The position numbers were made by a program, and so were the translations under genes. From Lonicera japonica (Eukaryota > Streptophyta > Magnoliopsida > Dipsacales > Caprifoliaceae): 64,000 nt of DNA. Below are positions 1 through 12,489 of the stretch, one piece after another (position 1 is the first letter of the stretch; each line of letters begins with the position of its first letter). Location of the stretch: assembly GCA_021464415.1 (NCBI GenBank), contig CM038467.1, positions 66,283,159-66,347,158 of the forward strand. Direction: 5' to 3'. The notes below the pieces were generated by a model. That model saw only the letters and a program-made list of their open reading frames with translations, was not told the DNA's origin and did no database searches.

Positions 1-136
1 GAAAAACCCAATGGGAAAAAACCAAAGTGAAGGAAAAATAGTACAATATTCTTCTGGGTCATTGAATCGGTATCAAATGCACAATATGTGGCCTCATTAA
101 AACCTTTACTAGATAAACCCAATGGGCTAAAACCTA

Positions 137-1732
137 ATTAAAGGAAAAAGAGTACAGCGTGCAAATATTAGGTAGCATACTTCAAGATGCTCCCCCTGAT
201 TATTTACTCTCCCTCATGATGACAATTATATTTAATTTGATGATGAAGTCAAATCATAATAATCTCCTAAACTCATTTTGGAATATCAGCTTTGACAATC
301 ACCTCATGAGCAAACTCTACCAAGCTGTCATTAAGTGGATTTACTCGACTTCAATCTTTGTGTTCTTCTAATGCTCATGTGAAACATGTCTCATACTTGT
401 CACCTTGAAACTTTCTTGAAAATATGCTATACACGCTGCATTGTCTTCATAGATAATACTCAAAACAGCTGTTATATAAGACAAGTAACAAAAACTACGA
501 ATATGCTGAAGTAAGGATTTTAATCATATATATTTCTGATTAGTTTCATGAAGAGCTAAATTTTCAAAGTAGTTTGATGAAATTACCACTAAGAAATAAC
601 AACATTACTACTAATAAATACTGGATGTAATTGAAATCGTACCTTATGATAATCAGAAATATATCCTGGATTAGCTTAACCTATCAACTTGGAACCATAA
701 GAGTTATGTGCATAAAATAAAATTAGTGGTTCCTCGTGGATATCCAATGATATGTTTGATACATATCTTGTGTTATTTAGTTGGTGTTAAGCTATATATA
801 TTAAGCAAGTAAAGAAATAAGAAAATTTATGATCTAATGCATTATGAGTACCAATTGTTATGGTGTTTCGGGACTAATACTTCTTAATCTTTTTTTTTAA
901 AACGGTATGAATTTATATAAAAACTAGATAATTATAGGAATGCTCGGAGGTTTTACCTTATCCATCATTTTAAATTCCTTTATCAAATAGTTAATAGCTT
1001 TCTCGAACTCTTCAGGGATCTCGATTAATGTATCCACATACATTGCTACTATTGAAAATCATTTTTGATTATTTGTTTATAAAGACACATGACAAATGGG
1101 ATTGTTTCTATTTCATTTCTTAGATAAATCTAACTAAGACAATTGTATCACATTCTTCTGGAATGAATTTGTATCTTATTCTTCTAAAATGGATAAGTCC
1201 ATACAATTAGCGTCTTAATTTTATTGAGTACGTACTCTTCGACTTTGCTTCAGGCAAAGTTAATCATTCTGGGATTTTCACATAAATGTTAGAGTCTAAG
1301 TCCCCGTATAAATTAGCAGTTTCACAGTATCTGAATCTCATATATAATATTTCAACAACCGCTAAGCTAATTATAAGATATTTAAAATTTATATATTGGA
1401 TCCATAATCAGGAGAATACAATACTCATAATCAATCCCAAGTTTCTGCAGAAAAATTTGTGCCACAAGTTGTGCCTTATTCCTTTTGATTTTATTATTAT
1501 AATTTAATTTTCTTATGAACACCCATTTGTAACAAAAAATGTTAATATATATATTTGGGGATCGTACTATAGGTCCAAATATACCACCTTCATTTAGAGA
1601 TTCAAATTTTGCCTTAATGGCAATTTCTCATTTGGCCAATTTTTTTTCTTGTCGATATTTATTTATTGTACGTGGTTATATATCATTATTATCATTACCC
1701 TTTGATATTCCAATAGCTACTATATATAAAAA
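137..1732 (-). pseudogene. Copia reverse transcriptase / RNase H remnant
   Basis: Minus-strand translation across frames gives degraded but ordered copia motifs. First is a KxWPK-like segment before reverse transcriptase, with 'FGPIV' at about 1545-1575. Next is 'GIDYE' plus a PVMD-like stretch near 1390-1430, then the palm region with a degraded YVDD ('MYVDTL') near 1030-1050, followed by 'IPEEFEKAINYL'. 'GYISD' then marks early RNase H near 660, and 'YEDNAACIA' near 430-460 carries the RNase H aspartate motif. Order and spacing match a copia polyprotein C-terminal half. Stops and frame changes occur throughout, so no functional enzyme is made. It would once have copied element RNA into DNA. 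It continues from the fragment at 3154-3900 once the Helitron is ignored. Confidence 0.85.
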
Positions 1733-3153
1733 CTAGGGTATACCCGTGCCATCCAACACGGTAAATTAAATAAGAATCCATAATAAGATAAAAAGGAGTA
1801 ACGTGTGATGAATCTAAATCGACAAACTTATATTTAATATATCTTCATGTTAGAACAACTAAAAGTAAATTGGATTTGACCGAATTGTTTTTAATTTTTA
1901 AATAATCGTTTAATCATAGTTTTTTTATCTTAATTTGATCTTGGCAAAATAAATTTTTAACAAATTAAATTCAAGGCCATATGTGAAAATAATTCAATCA
2001 CGTCTATTGGTATGATTTGAAAGTAGTCCAAAAATTTAACTGATATATTGTAAACACTCCTAAAAACGACATTATAAGATGATCAATAATAATGTACGAA
2101 CACGTAAAATATTTTAATCTCGGCAAAATAAGTTTTTAACAAATTAAACTCAATGCCATATGTGAAAATAATTCAATCACATTTTGTATGATTTAAAAAT
2201 AATTCAAAAATTTAACTGATATATTGTGAACACTCCAAAAAACGACATACTAAGATGATCAATAATGTACTAACACATATAGTATGTCCTTAAATTTACG
2301 AACACTAATGTACAAAGACTATGATGGATCTCGTTTAATTGATCTTGATTAGTAAATTTTAAATATTAAATTTTAAATTTTTTATTTTAAGTTATGACAT
2401 TTTTAATGTAGAAAAAATGATAGATATGTGAGAATTTATTGTGTGTATATTATTGGTATTAAATGTTACTCAATAATTTTTCTTATTTTATTTTTTTTAC
2501 ATAATTTTATAGTCATGATGGATCTTGTTTAATTAATAATAATTATTAAATTTAAATATTAAATTCATAATTCTATAGTTATGATGGATGTTGTTTAATT
2601 GATTTTGATTAGTAGATTTAAATATTATTTTTTATGAAATTTCTTGATTAGTATATTTTAAATATTAAATATTTTTTTTTTATTTTAAGATGAATCTTGT
2701 TTAATTGAACTTGATTAGTAGAGTTTAAATATTAAATTTTTTATTTTAAGTTATGGCATTTTTAATGTAAAAATATTTATTGGTGAGTGAGTGTTTACTT
2801 TGTGTATATTATTGGTGTTAAATGTTACTTAATATTTTTTTTTACATAATTCTATAGCCATGATGGATCTTGTTTAATTGATCTTAATTTGTAGATTTTA
2901 TTTATTAAATTTTGAATTTTTTATTTTAAATTATAGCATTTTTAATATAGAAAAAATTATTAGTGTGTGAGAATTTATTGTGTGTATATTATTGGTGTGA
3001 GTGTTTTAACTGTGATGTGACATCTTGATGTGTGTATAAAACTCATCTAATGGTGTTGAGTTAATGCACAACATAACATGCATATTTTTAACCATTAGAT
3101 TTTTATACTTTTTGAAAATAAATTTGGTCAAACTTGATGTTTTATAATATAGA
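1733..3153 (-). mobile_element. Helitron inserted in copia pol
   Basis: The minus-strand 3' terminus is CTAG (1733-1736), preceded by a short hairpin with CCGTG/CACGG arms (1744-1748 and 1757-1761). The minus-strand 5' terminus begins TCTATATTATAAAAC, ending at plus position 3153. The flanking bases are A and T (minus strand), the expected Helitron insertion into an AT dinucleotide without target duplication. Removing it rejoins the copia coding remnants on either side. No Rep/helicase is visible in 1.4 kb, so it is non-autonomous. The interior holds diverged tandem repeats. Confidence 0.85.
2320..3000. repeat. Diverged tandem repeats inside the Helitron
   Basis: The phrase 'gatggatcttgtttaattga' or a close variant recurs at about 2324, 2518, 2583, 2693 and 2863. 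Each copy is followed by similar AT-rich text ('tagattttaaatattaaatt', 'ttattttaagttatggcatt', 'tgtgtatattattggtgtta'). Unit length varies from about 65 to 190 bases, so copies have suffered internal deletions. Such arrays are common in non-autonomous Helitrons. Confidence 0.75.
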
Positions 3154-3900
3154 TAAGTCATCGGTGACATTTTATTTATATTTCACATCTCTTTTATTAA
3201 ATATTGAAACATCTTTATTATTTGGTACCAATGCCTCTTCAGGGGCTTATGTAGTCTCTTCAGGGACTTGCGTCTTTTTTAAGACAGTGGCCACTTCAAG
3301 AGCCTTAAAGAGAGTGTATTTTCTCATAACCTCTTCTTGAGTGAAATGAGGAACCTCTTCAAGAGTGTTCTTAGGGTATGATTAATCAGATTTCCTCTTC
3401 TTGGGAGTTCAATCTATGGAACCTACAGGTCTGCCACGCTTCTGGCGTGGTACAGATTCATTAATTACCATATTTTGAAATTGTTCTACATGGATACTAA
3501 TTATGACAACTGCATTTATAGCTGGCACATATTACTTTGTTGTATTTTACTGCATCATTAAATCAATTGGTAATGTGTTTGCAATTTCTTACAAAATACT
3601 ATTCTCCGTACCTTCTCACATTGTGATGTACGTGGGTTTAAATGAGACATAGTGGGATTGTTCTACTATAATTCTCGTCGTTCTTCTGGAACGGATAGTT
3701 CTGCAGGAACTTTCTTATCTCCCCCTAACAGCGGGAATACGTTCTCATCAAAGTGATAATTTGAAAAACGTGCAATAAACACATCTCCTTTAATTGGTTT
3801 TAAATACGGGATTATTAAAAATGGGTCAAAGCATATATGAATAACAAAACTAACTTTAGGCAAATTAAATTTAGTAGTTGTATTTTTGAATGTGCATGAT
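3154..3900 (-). pseudogene. Copia pol remnant between integrase and reverse transcriptase
   Basis: A 65-residue open stretch (3666-3863, minus) includes 'GDVFIARFSNYHFDENVFP' and 'LLGGDKK'. These match the conserved copia segment just after the integrase core (GDLFTARFADCHF-type). Downstream on the same strand come a degraded 'DPRTSQCE'-type motif near 3600-3630, a basic 'RSGRPVGS'-like stretch near 3410-3440, and Pro-Glu-Glu phrases typical of this linker. Frames change and stops occur. The fragment ends exactly at the Helitron and continues at 1732. Confidence 0.85.
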
Positions 3901-5869
3901 AAGCTTGTAAAAAAATAATATATAGTAGAATGAAGAAAACTTACATATCAATAGGTGTCTATAGTCTTGGAACATTTACAGAGGGACAAATATCATCTTG
4001 CATTTTTTATTTAAATGTCAATCCATAAAAAAAATTGAAATAAAATAATTTAGTAACAAGTTTACCTTTGCAAATACATGGTAGAAAAAAAATACAAATT
4101 TAGTAAACTTGTACCCTTAAAAGGTGTTTATTATTTTTTTCTTAATATGGTACTTCTAAGATACCTACCTATCATGCAAAAAGTTAAAATTTTTGAGATA
4201 ACTAAATTTTTGGACTTTGAGCTCGGCTTGAGCTTCTTACTCATAATAGAGAGTGATTTAATACTAAAAAGCGTTGTATAATAGACACTCGATGAGAAAA
4301 TACTTAATTTTTTCTAGTGAGAGCTTTTGGCTCTTAACACTAGTAATAATGCACAATGTTGTGCAATAGAGACCCGAGGAAAAAGTAATAATAATTCTAG
4401 TGTGAGCTTCTGGCTCCCAACACTAGTTAATAATGTATAGTAATTCATTGTTACCTTCACTATTTATTTTAATATGATACTCATTAAAGTTAAGCAAGTT
4501 TCTTCAGGAACTACTTGGTAATAATAATCTTTAATGAATATGTTGGTATATTATATAGGCTTTTCTGGAACCTTCAATCTTTTGTATAAATTCAACTATA
4601 GTGGATACTTTGTGTATATATTAAGCACCAACTTATTGAAAAACTTCTAGTTTTTCAATAATAGTATATGATATAACACCATCTGAAAAGTGTATTATGC
4701 ATTCCAAAATTCATACATTTAAATAAAAGAATCATAAATAAATAATAATTTAGATCTTCTGGACCTAAATTGATTTTTGCTCTCAACTTCTCATCAAAAG
4801 TCTCTTCATCAAGGGGAGTGCAATCAGCAGCTTTATAAAAAATAATTTCATGCTTCCCCCATTTAGTATGATTGTCACACATTATTAATAAAGGTCTTAT
4901 ATTTAACTACCACATATTTTGGTATATATTTATGATTTAAGGTCCAGCACTTCTCAACAAACCACTTCAGGTGGTTCTTGAATTTTATATTGATTTTTTT
5001 CTACCTCTACTGGGGCAGTTACCATTTTTACCTCTAGTAGAGAAAAAAATATTATCCACCTCTTCTGGGGGATTGTTGGACTATTTTCTTGACTCCTGTT
5101 TTGATAAAAGTTTGCACATTCTTCAGGAATTGCCTTAGAACTAATTGTTCTAAAGTTAGGATTCCATCAATATTTGGTTGTTCAATTCTAATATAAGGAG
5201 ACAAACAACTTTGTCTAAACCACTTGAAAAACAATAATCTTGAAATTGCTACTTCAGGAGCATATTCAAGGTAAAATAGATGGGGAGTCTTTGATAATGC
5301 TGCTTTAGGAGCAATTGATCGAAAATAAAAAGTCATACTCAACCATTGTCATAGATTCAATCTATTCATTACGAGTGTTGGCATGATGACCATCCTCTGG
5401 TGATCATATCCATCCTTCAGGGATTGCCAAAGAACTACTAAGTCCTTTTTAAGTATGTATAAATTGATAACGTATAAAGTTGATAGTTAATACTTTATCT
5501 TATGAGACTTTAGGCTCGTAAGAAATAATGAGCTGCAAGTTCTTGCTTAAATATGAAACTTCGGGTTCATAAGAAATAATAAAAATTTTGGTTTTATAAA
5601 AAAAAAACTTCGGACCTGAAAATTCTAACCTTATATGCTGATCTATTATGTTTGTAATACTTTAAGCAATTATAGAGAATGGGTAGAATAAGAGGTTTAT
5701 TAAGTTTAAATATGAAATAATATAACAACAGCATATTTATATATAAAGTTATATATAAAAATAAGAATTTAACAGTTATATGGGACTTCAGGCCCACATT
5801 TAGGTTATCAAATTTATGGGACTTTAATTCAATATCCTCTTATATCAAAATTTTAGATTTGATTATTGA
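3901..5869 (-). other. Internal region of the copia element, no recognisable coding
   Basis: AT-rich sequence rich in short 'cttcagg' and 'cttctgg' phrases, like the rest of this element's leader. Two similar units of about 75-80 bases lie at about 4312-4435 ('ctagtgagagcttttggctc' against 'ctagtgtgagcttctggctc'). A 96-codon open stretch at 5052-5342 (minus) shows no gag, protease or integrase motif and is probably chance. The expected gag-protease-integrase block is missing. Confidence 0.5.
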
Positions 5870-6575
5870 GGTATATTGTTATTGGAACTTCAGGTCTAAA
5901 TTTATGACTATGGAGCTTCGGGTCCAAATTTAGAAAACTTCAGATCTCTAAATAAAATAGAAGCCTTTGACTTCAAATATAAATCATAGATTTTTGGGTC
6001 CAGAATAATGAATGGGGTACTTCAGGCCCCAAATATAAATTACGGATATTCGAATTCATAATAATGAATGAAAAACTTCATGTCCCAAATGGAAACTATG
6101 AATCTTCGCATTTATAATAATGAAAAGGGAACTTCAGTTCCGACATATAAATTATGGATCTTCGGGTCCATAATAATGAATAGAAAACTTCAGGTCCCAA
6201 ATATAAATTATGGATCTTCGGGTCCATAATAATAAATAGGAAACTTCAGGTCCCAAAAATAAATTATGAATCTTCGGATCTATAATAATAAATAGGGAAC
6301 TTCAGGTCTCAAATATAAATTATGAATCTTCTGGGCCATAATAATAAATAAGAAATTTCAGGTCCCAAAAATATTAATTATGGATCTTTGGATCCATAAT
6401 AATGAATAGGAAACTTTAGGTACCAAAAATATAAATTATGGATCTTCCGGACCATAATAATGAATAAGGAACTTCAGGTCCCAAAAATATAAATTTTGGA
6501 ACTTCGGGTCCAGGATAATAATGATTATAAATTTAAAGTCCTAAAAGTATAAATCATGGAACTTCAGGTCCAGAT
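5870..6575 (-). repeat. Tandem array of about 56-bp units in the copia leader
   Basis: About eleven imperfect units of 54-58 bases, each containing 'acttcaggtccc', then 'aaatataaattatggatctt', then 'cgggtccataataatgaata'. Successive starts lie near 6022, 6076, 6131, 6188, 6244, 6298, 6357, 6414 and 6471. Two half-units sit in each copy (CTTCAGGTCC and CTTCGGGTCC), so the array looks like a doubled shorter repeat. It lies between the primer-binding-like site and the body of the element. Confidence 0.85.
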
Positions 6576-6881
6576 TATTTATAAAATCTAATATTTAATA
6601 TCTATAACAATAATAAAAAATACAAACAACAGAAATCGTAATATTATGAAAGAAAAAAAAGTCATAGATCTGATCTGTATGAAGAAATTACGATACTTGA
6701 TATTTAGCTGGCCTCCAAGAAGAAAAAATATGAATTTTAAATTATGGTGACATGCTTTCGCATGACCGGCCTTCAAGAAGAAGGAAAACAAATTCCTTCA
6801 AGAAGAGGTAAAATTTTTAACTATGATGGCATGTTTTCGCAATGGCCTCCAATTGACTATAGAGCAGTCGTGCTGATAACG

Positions 6882-7134
6882 TGTTAAAATAATAGAGAGA
6901 AAGAAAGAAGAGAATAAGGAAAATCTTATTACTCAACTGATATCTAATATGTGTATGGGTTAGCTCTATTTATATTAAGAGCTAACCTCCTTACTTCTCT
7001 ACATAATCAATGTGCGACAAATAAACTATATATACTATTGGGTAATCCATCATTCATACCACAATTCTAATGTGTGATAAATTGTATCTTACAATATTAC
7101 TTATGGACATCCACATGTCAATATTTTTACAACA
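6882..7134 (-). repeat. 5' LTR of the left copia element
   Basis: On the minus strand the segment starts TGTTGTAAAAATATTG and ends TTATTTTAACA, the TG...CA ends of an LTR. It is followed directly by CGTTATCAGCACGA, a primer-binding-like stretch often seen after LTRs in plant copia elements. Length is 253 bp. The matching 3' LTR is outside the window, so this boundary rests on the terminal bases and the adjacent stretch. Confidence 0.7.
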
Positions 7135-8517
7135 CATATTTGTTTTTTCTCTTAAGTCTTTGTTAAACCTTTTTCCCCCCCTTCTTTCGGGTTTGAATCT
7201 CAATTGAATTTTGGTCTTACCAATTAGTGTCCAAGTTAAATTCAATTATTACCAATTGACGTTGGATTTTTATTTTTTTTGGTTTATTTGTGGAGACCTA
7301 ATTGGATAAACAATATATAGACCTTATTTTTCAACAAGGTGGAGCATGCTAATAATTACAAGAGACCTAATTAATTGGCATTAAAACAAGGTAATTTCTA
7401 CTCCTTTGTCAAGAGGCATATATATATATATACCAAAAGGGGCCAAATTTTAGCATATCCTCTAAATTAGAAAAGTGAACCAGGTAATCTTTTTTGTGAT
7501 AATATTTTATTGTATGTATAGTATGTGATCACAATATTTTTTTACTTGTGTAAAATAGTTTTTCAAAACATAGATGGTGTATATACATATACATATACAT
7601 ATTTATGTGTTTTTATATGTATTTATTACGGATAATACAGTAATGTTTGCCTTTATTAATGTGTTTTTTTTTTCAATTATTTTTGTGTTGATTTGCTTGT
7701 TTTCAATTTATGGATAAAATAAGAGAGAAGATTAATCGAATCTCACAATGTGAATGTGAAAATTCAATGTAATTCTTGGTTGAATCAAGAGGGTTTTAAA
7801 TTTGTGTGATTAATTTGTATGAGGGGCTTATGACAGAGTTATAGTTCTTTTGACATCTATTTTCATGTTTTCTTCTAAATATTTCACACTCTAAATACAT
7901 TTCGTATTGAAATTTTTTGATTTAGACATTTAAGCACAAAACCTATTGTTTACAAATAATTATTTTTACTCAAAGTTTGATACATACACTATTATTATCA
8001 CGTGTATAGGAATTACAGTTTATTATAGTATTCATTATTACACAAGTATATTAAACCATACAAACAATTGTATTTTATTTTCTCCACATAAAATGTATTT
8101 TTACCCATTTAATTTCTCTTCTTAATGATTTTGATGTTTCAAACATAATCTTATATCATCTTGGATTTCCTCTTTATTTCTTATTACACAAAATACCTAG
8201 GATTTCTACTCCTCCTCACTTCACTCATACACGTGCTGAGGTATCTCATTATGTGCTCTCTTTATTTACTTTTATTTTTTAATAATTCTAGTACAATCGA
8301 GTGTAGACCAGACAAGAGACACATAATGTGTTACTAATACAATGGTGCATTAACCAGATACATATCAAATAAAATTTATACGAAATCTATAATTGTGCAA
8401 TGAACAAGTGATGCATCATTTAGAATATGTATCAAAACTATGTCTTCCAAAAATCATTGATAAAAATATTATTTTTAAAATAACCTATCTTAACTAAAAT
8501 GGATCTTAAGTGAGTTA
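7135..8517. other. Intergenic, nothing recognised
   Basis: AT-rich sequence with short low-complexity runs, such as TATACA repeats near 7577-7605. No coding motif, terminal repeat or RNA gene was recognised on either strand. Confidence 0.5.
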
Positions 8518-8519
8518 TA

Positions 8520-8826
8520 CTCCCTCCGTCCTACAAAGATAGACCTATTTTTTTTTCACACAGATTAAGAAACTTCATTTAATGTAATTGAAACCATAAT
8601 TTTTTTTTTACAATTTTCCTATTATACCCTCATTTACTTTCTTTCTATAATGAATACATTGGATTGAAATCACATGCCCCAAGAAAATGTGAGTTGATAA
8701 CAATGTAATTAAATAAGGGTACATTAGAAAAAATGAAATTGTAGTGCATTCTTTAAAAAGCAAGTAGTCTATAATTTGGGATGGATAAAAATGAAAAATG
8801 AGTATATCTTTGTGGGACGGAGGGAG
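8520..8826. mobile_element. Stowaway-type MITE
   Basis: Terminal inverted repeats start CTCCCTCCGTCCTACAAAGA and end with the complement of CTCCCTCCGTCCCACAAAGA, the classic Stowaway (Tc1/mariner-derived) terminus. A TA dinucleotide target duplication is visible at 8518-8519 and 8827-8828. Length is 307 bp. It is non-coding; a 79-codon open stretch on its minus strand is incidental. Confidence 0.95.
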
Positions 8827-8828
8827 TA

Positions 8829-9182
8829 TTAGAAGATAGTAGTTCAAAATTACCCCACAAACTTTGTTTTATCGATTTCAGCTATGATTATGATAGCTCT
8901 CAAATTTTTGTGACTGAAAATTTTGGATTAGCTTAAATTTTTACTTCATATAGTTTATGACCTTGAAACATCTTTATGTAGATTTTATGATTTTCTTATA
9001 TTTATTAATTAAATTTTACGCTTAATACTATGTTCTTATTAATTGTTATTGTGGGTGACCAAAAATTTGGATCCTCCCACAATACATTTGGGAATGGATC
9101 AAAAGAGTAATTAAGAACATATTTTTGTCATAGGCAAATTTTCTCATGGATTTTCATATCCTTCTGGCAATACATCCTCCTT
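8829..9182. other. Intergenic, nothing recognised
   Basis: AT-rich spacer between the Stowaway MITE and the CACTA element. No motif recognised. Confidence 0.4.
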
Positions 9183-9440
9183 CACTACACCAGATTTCGC
9201 TATTTGGCACCTAAATTTGGAACGGTTTGAAGCCGTGCCAAATATAAGGACATATGGTCACCTTTCTGGAAGGGTTTTAGCCGTTGCAAATCTGGAACGG
9301 TTTTTAGCCATTCCACATCCGTGTCCAATTGTTTTCCTTCCCCCCTTCGTTGACCAATTTTTTCAACTGCTCCCTCCCATTTTTTTGGAGAATCCCGCCC
9401 AAGTTTTTCACAATCCCTCCTCCAATTTTGTTTGAATCAT
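9183..9440. repeat. Left terminal and subterminal region of the CACTA element
   Basis: The terminal inverted repeat at 9183 is followed by three palindromic subterminal units near 9219-9240, 9268-9288 and 9291-9320 (ggaacggtttgaagccgtgcc and variants). In En/Spm elements such repeats bind the TNPA-type protein. Confidence 0.8.
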
Positions 9441-10473
9441 TCCAATTTGAAGTAAAAAATTCCCAATGTTTTAAAAATATTAATTTTCAGTAAACAGTAT
9501 TATACTAAGACATTTGGTTTAATATAATATATTATTATTAATTTATGTTTTATGTTTGTTTTTTTGTGCGCACTTAAAAATAATTATTATATTTTTTTAA
9601 TTTATAAAATATATCTACAATCTTTTTTTTATATATATTTCAAAACATGATATTTGTTTTGTATAAGTGATGTATATTGCCAATTTGTTTTAAAAATATT
9701 TTTTTTCTTAAGAAAAAATTATCTTTTCTTAATTTAAAAATAGGTACAAATTAAAAATGAGACTGCAACTTACAGTGATAATTTTTTTTTTAACCAATGA
9801 TAGGATAGATCGAGATGGTCCTTCTATTTTTTTTTTTTATAAGAACAAGATGATTTCTTTTATGCCAACAATGGATAGTGTCAATTGGTATTTTGTAATT
9901 AAATTAAATATAAAGTAAAAGTTCCATGGGAACCTTTAAGCTTTTTTTTAAATAATTTTATTTTTTTCATACCAACAATTGATAGATCCGGTAGTTCGAG
10001 AATGGTGATAGGCCCGACGAGACTTAAACTTGAAGGCAATACGTGAATACTCATATTTTCAATCAACAATAATCTCAACCTATTAATTAAACTCTATCAC
10101 ATAATGCTATAGTGTATTAAGATTTGGAAATCAAGTATAACATTACACATTATATATTAAATTATGAGTTGCATAAAATTTAAGTAAAACTAAGCGTACT
10201 GATTAAATGGTTACAAATATATGTGTACTACTTATATTAAAAAGTAAAATATTTAATTATATAGAAGCATAATATTCAATTATATATAAAACACTACCCA
10301 TGTTTATAGTCAATTAGCCAAGTGGCACACTTTACATGCCATAGAATGTTTAATAATTCTTTACATTAAGAACATATAATGGCATCTGATCAATAGTAAT
10401 TAAATGTTATTTTTCACACATAAGGTTATAAGTCCAATCCTCATTTAATAGGTAAAATATCATTGTTATACCT
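9441..10473. other. CACTA interior, nothing recognised
   Basis: Very AT-rich sequence with poly-T runs. No coding motif or terminal repeat recognised. Confidence 0.4.
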
Positions 10474-11885
10474 ATGGCTCGTTTGGTTGCCCATTGTCAA
10501 ATTATAAATTATACAGTTTACGATTTTCACATTTAATTATGTTTGGTTGTTAAAAATTGAATATGATAATTTCATTTCATTTATCAAAATTTATATAATT
10601 AATTTCAAGTAAAAAACTAGATATTATCCAATTATAAAACAAGGTAATTCACTCATACCATGCATTTGTAAAATAACTAGTGCTTATACTTAATACTACT
10701 GTTTATGGACGAAATTAACAAAGGATTTTAGATATGAGGTTCGAACCACAGGGAGGAGGGCGGAGGGATTGGGGTGTCGTGGTTCTTATGATTTAATTAA
10801 TTGACACAGCGAAATGATGTTTATCGGGTTTGTCTTCCAATCCTATTTCTTGACAAACATACCCTTAAGTTTATTTAAACCTCAATTAGATCATTTAATT
10901 TTAGGCTTATGGATGATAACACACATTAATAATATACATATGCGATTCCAATATACTGTGCAGTTAAATCGGGCCAGGTTGCGAATCTCAGGTATTTTCA
11001 GGTATGTTGCCCAGCCCTCGGTTTTCCCTAATATTTGAACATTCTGTCAAGTTCTATAAAGATGTTCCAATATTCTAAATTAGCCTCCTAGTATTATATA
11101 TAATTTTGTAATCATTGCTTTAGTTATGTAGTGCTTTGGAATTTTAGATTTATTGAGTTTGCTTCTGCTATCTCTTCTTATAGTATCTCTCTGCATTCTT
11201 TTCTATTTATAAATGGATTCGATGTAATACAGATCTGACTTTTGATTTCAAGCCTTTAGTCCTTAATTTAAAACTGGAGGCTTAAAATCCGATGTAATGG
11301 ATTTGAATTATTATACTAAAATTAAATTTAAAACTAGTTGTACTAAAATTAAATAGATGGTTTGCATTTTAAGTAAACATATGATTTTTTCGTGATTAAG
11401 AAATTAATAATAGCTTGAAACGTTATAATGCATTTTATCTTAATTGAATATGATAATTTAATTTCATTCATAAAAAATTATATAATTAATTTCAAGTAAA
11501 AAACTATATATTACCTAATTATAGAGCTAGGGAATTCACTCCTACCGTGTATTTGTAAAATAACCAGTGCTTATACTTAACATTGATGTTTATAGACAAA
11601 ATTAACAAATGATGTAGGATTTCACATATTAATTTAGTAAAACATCATTGTTATACTTATGGCTCGTTTGGTTGCCCCTTATCAAATTGTAAATTAGACG
11701 GTTTATAATTTTCACATTTAATTGTGATCGGTTGTGAAAATTGAATATGATAATTTAATTTCATTCATTAAAATTTATATAATTGATTTCAAGTAAAACA
11801 CTAGATATTACATAATTCTATAACTAGGGAATTCACTGCTACTATATATTTGTAAAATAACTTGTGCCTATAATCTATATAAAAA
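10474..11885 (+). repeat. Three diverged copies of a ~200-260 bp repeat
   Basis: Copy A (about 10474-10735), copy B (about 11440-11625) and copy C (about 11640-11885) share 'gaatatgataattt', 'ttatataattaatttcaagt', 'ggaattcactcctac' and 'tttgtaaaataac' in the same order. A and C also share the upstream phrase 'atggctcgtttggttgccc'. B and C are nearly adjacent; A is separated by about 700 bases. This is an internal duplication or a set of related MITE-like copies. Confidence 0.75.
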
Positions 11886-12316
11886 TTCATTGGAATATTT
11901 AATTTATAATTGGTCGAGATAATTATCTAAAATTTTATTGGTAAATAAATGAATATATATTTCAAATTTTTACTACACTTACTTCCGGTATGAATTTTTT
12001 GATAAAATTTTGTGGAGATGATGTACTTATTATAGAGATAATTTATACCAAACATAAATTAATTTTTTCATCAAAAAAAAAAAAAAAACAAAGGTCAAAT
12101 TAGCGTTGACCCAAAATTTGAATTCTTTATATGATGCAAGAGTACGTTCCTAAAAAATGCTTCATTACTATAAATTGTATTATAGTGCTTTTGACACAGT
12201 CAATGCTACTATAAATATATAGTAAAGTATTTGTAGTATACAAAATTACAGATAGATCGGATATACCTCTTTAATTACAAATAGATCGGTTATATTTATA
12301 TAGAAAATTTTTGATG

Positions 12317-12473
12317 GGGTAAAATTGAACGGGGGTATGGAGTTCCAATGATAAAACGACACGTGCTTATTTTTATCTATTTAAATAAAATGTAAAAATA
12401 AAAAAAAAATTAGATGAAAAAAACACGTGTCGTTTTATCATTGAAAACCGCGCAACCCCATCCAATTTTGCCC
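12317..12473. mobile_element. Small foldback element with G-box arms
   Basis: A perfect 20-base inverted repeat (12346-12365 against 12424-12443) is nested in a longer imperfect one beginning at about 12317 (GGGTAAAATTG) and ending at about 12473 (CAATTTTGCCC). The perfect arm ends in CACGTG, the G-box core bound by plant bZIP/bHLH factors. The loop is about 58 bases and AT-rich. Total length is about 157 bp, consistent with a short MITE. No clear target duplication was identified. Confidence 0.7.
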
Positions 12474-12489
12474 ACATAAAAAACGAACT

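Larger units (their letters stand above)
1..7134 (-). mobile_element. Decayed Ty1-copia LTR retrotransposon, 3' end outside window
   Basis: Read on the minus strand this is a copia element: 5' LTR (6882-7134), a primer-binding-like stretch just inside it, a repeat-rich leader, a remnant of the region between integrase and reverse transcriptase, then reverse transcriptase and RNase H remnants running to about position 137. The stretch at 1-140 resembles the post-pol sequence of such elements, so the polypurine tract and 3' LTR should lie left of the window. Recognisable pol motifs are broken by many stops and frameshifts. Gag, protease and most of integrase are not visible between 3900 and 5870, which suggests a large internal loss. 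A Helitron interrupts it at 1733-3153. Lineage within copia is not certain; motif wording resembles the Oryco/Ivana group. Confidence 0.85.

Noticed and set aside
5052..5342. 96-codon minus-strand open frame in the left copia element
   Set aside because: No gag, protease or integrase motif recognised; most likely chance within decayed element sequence.
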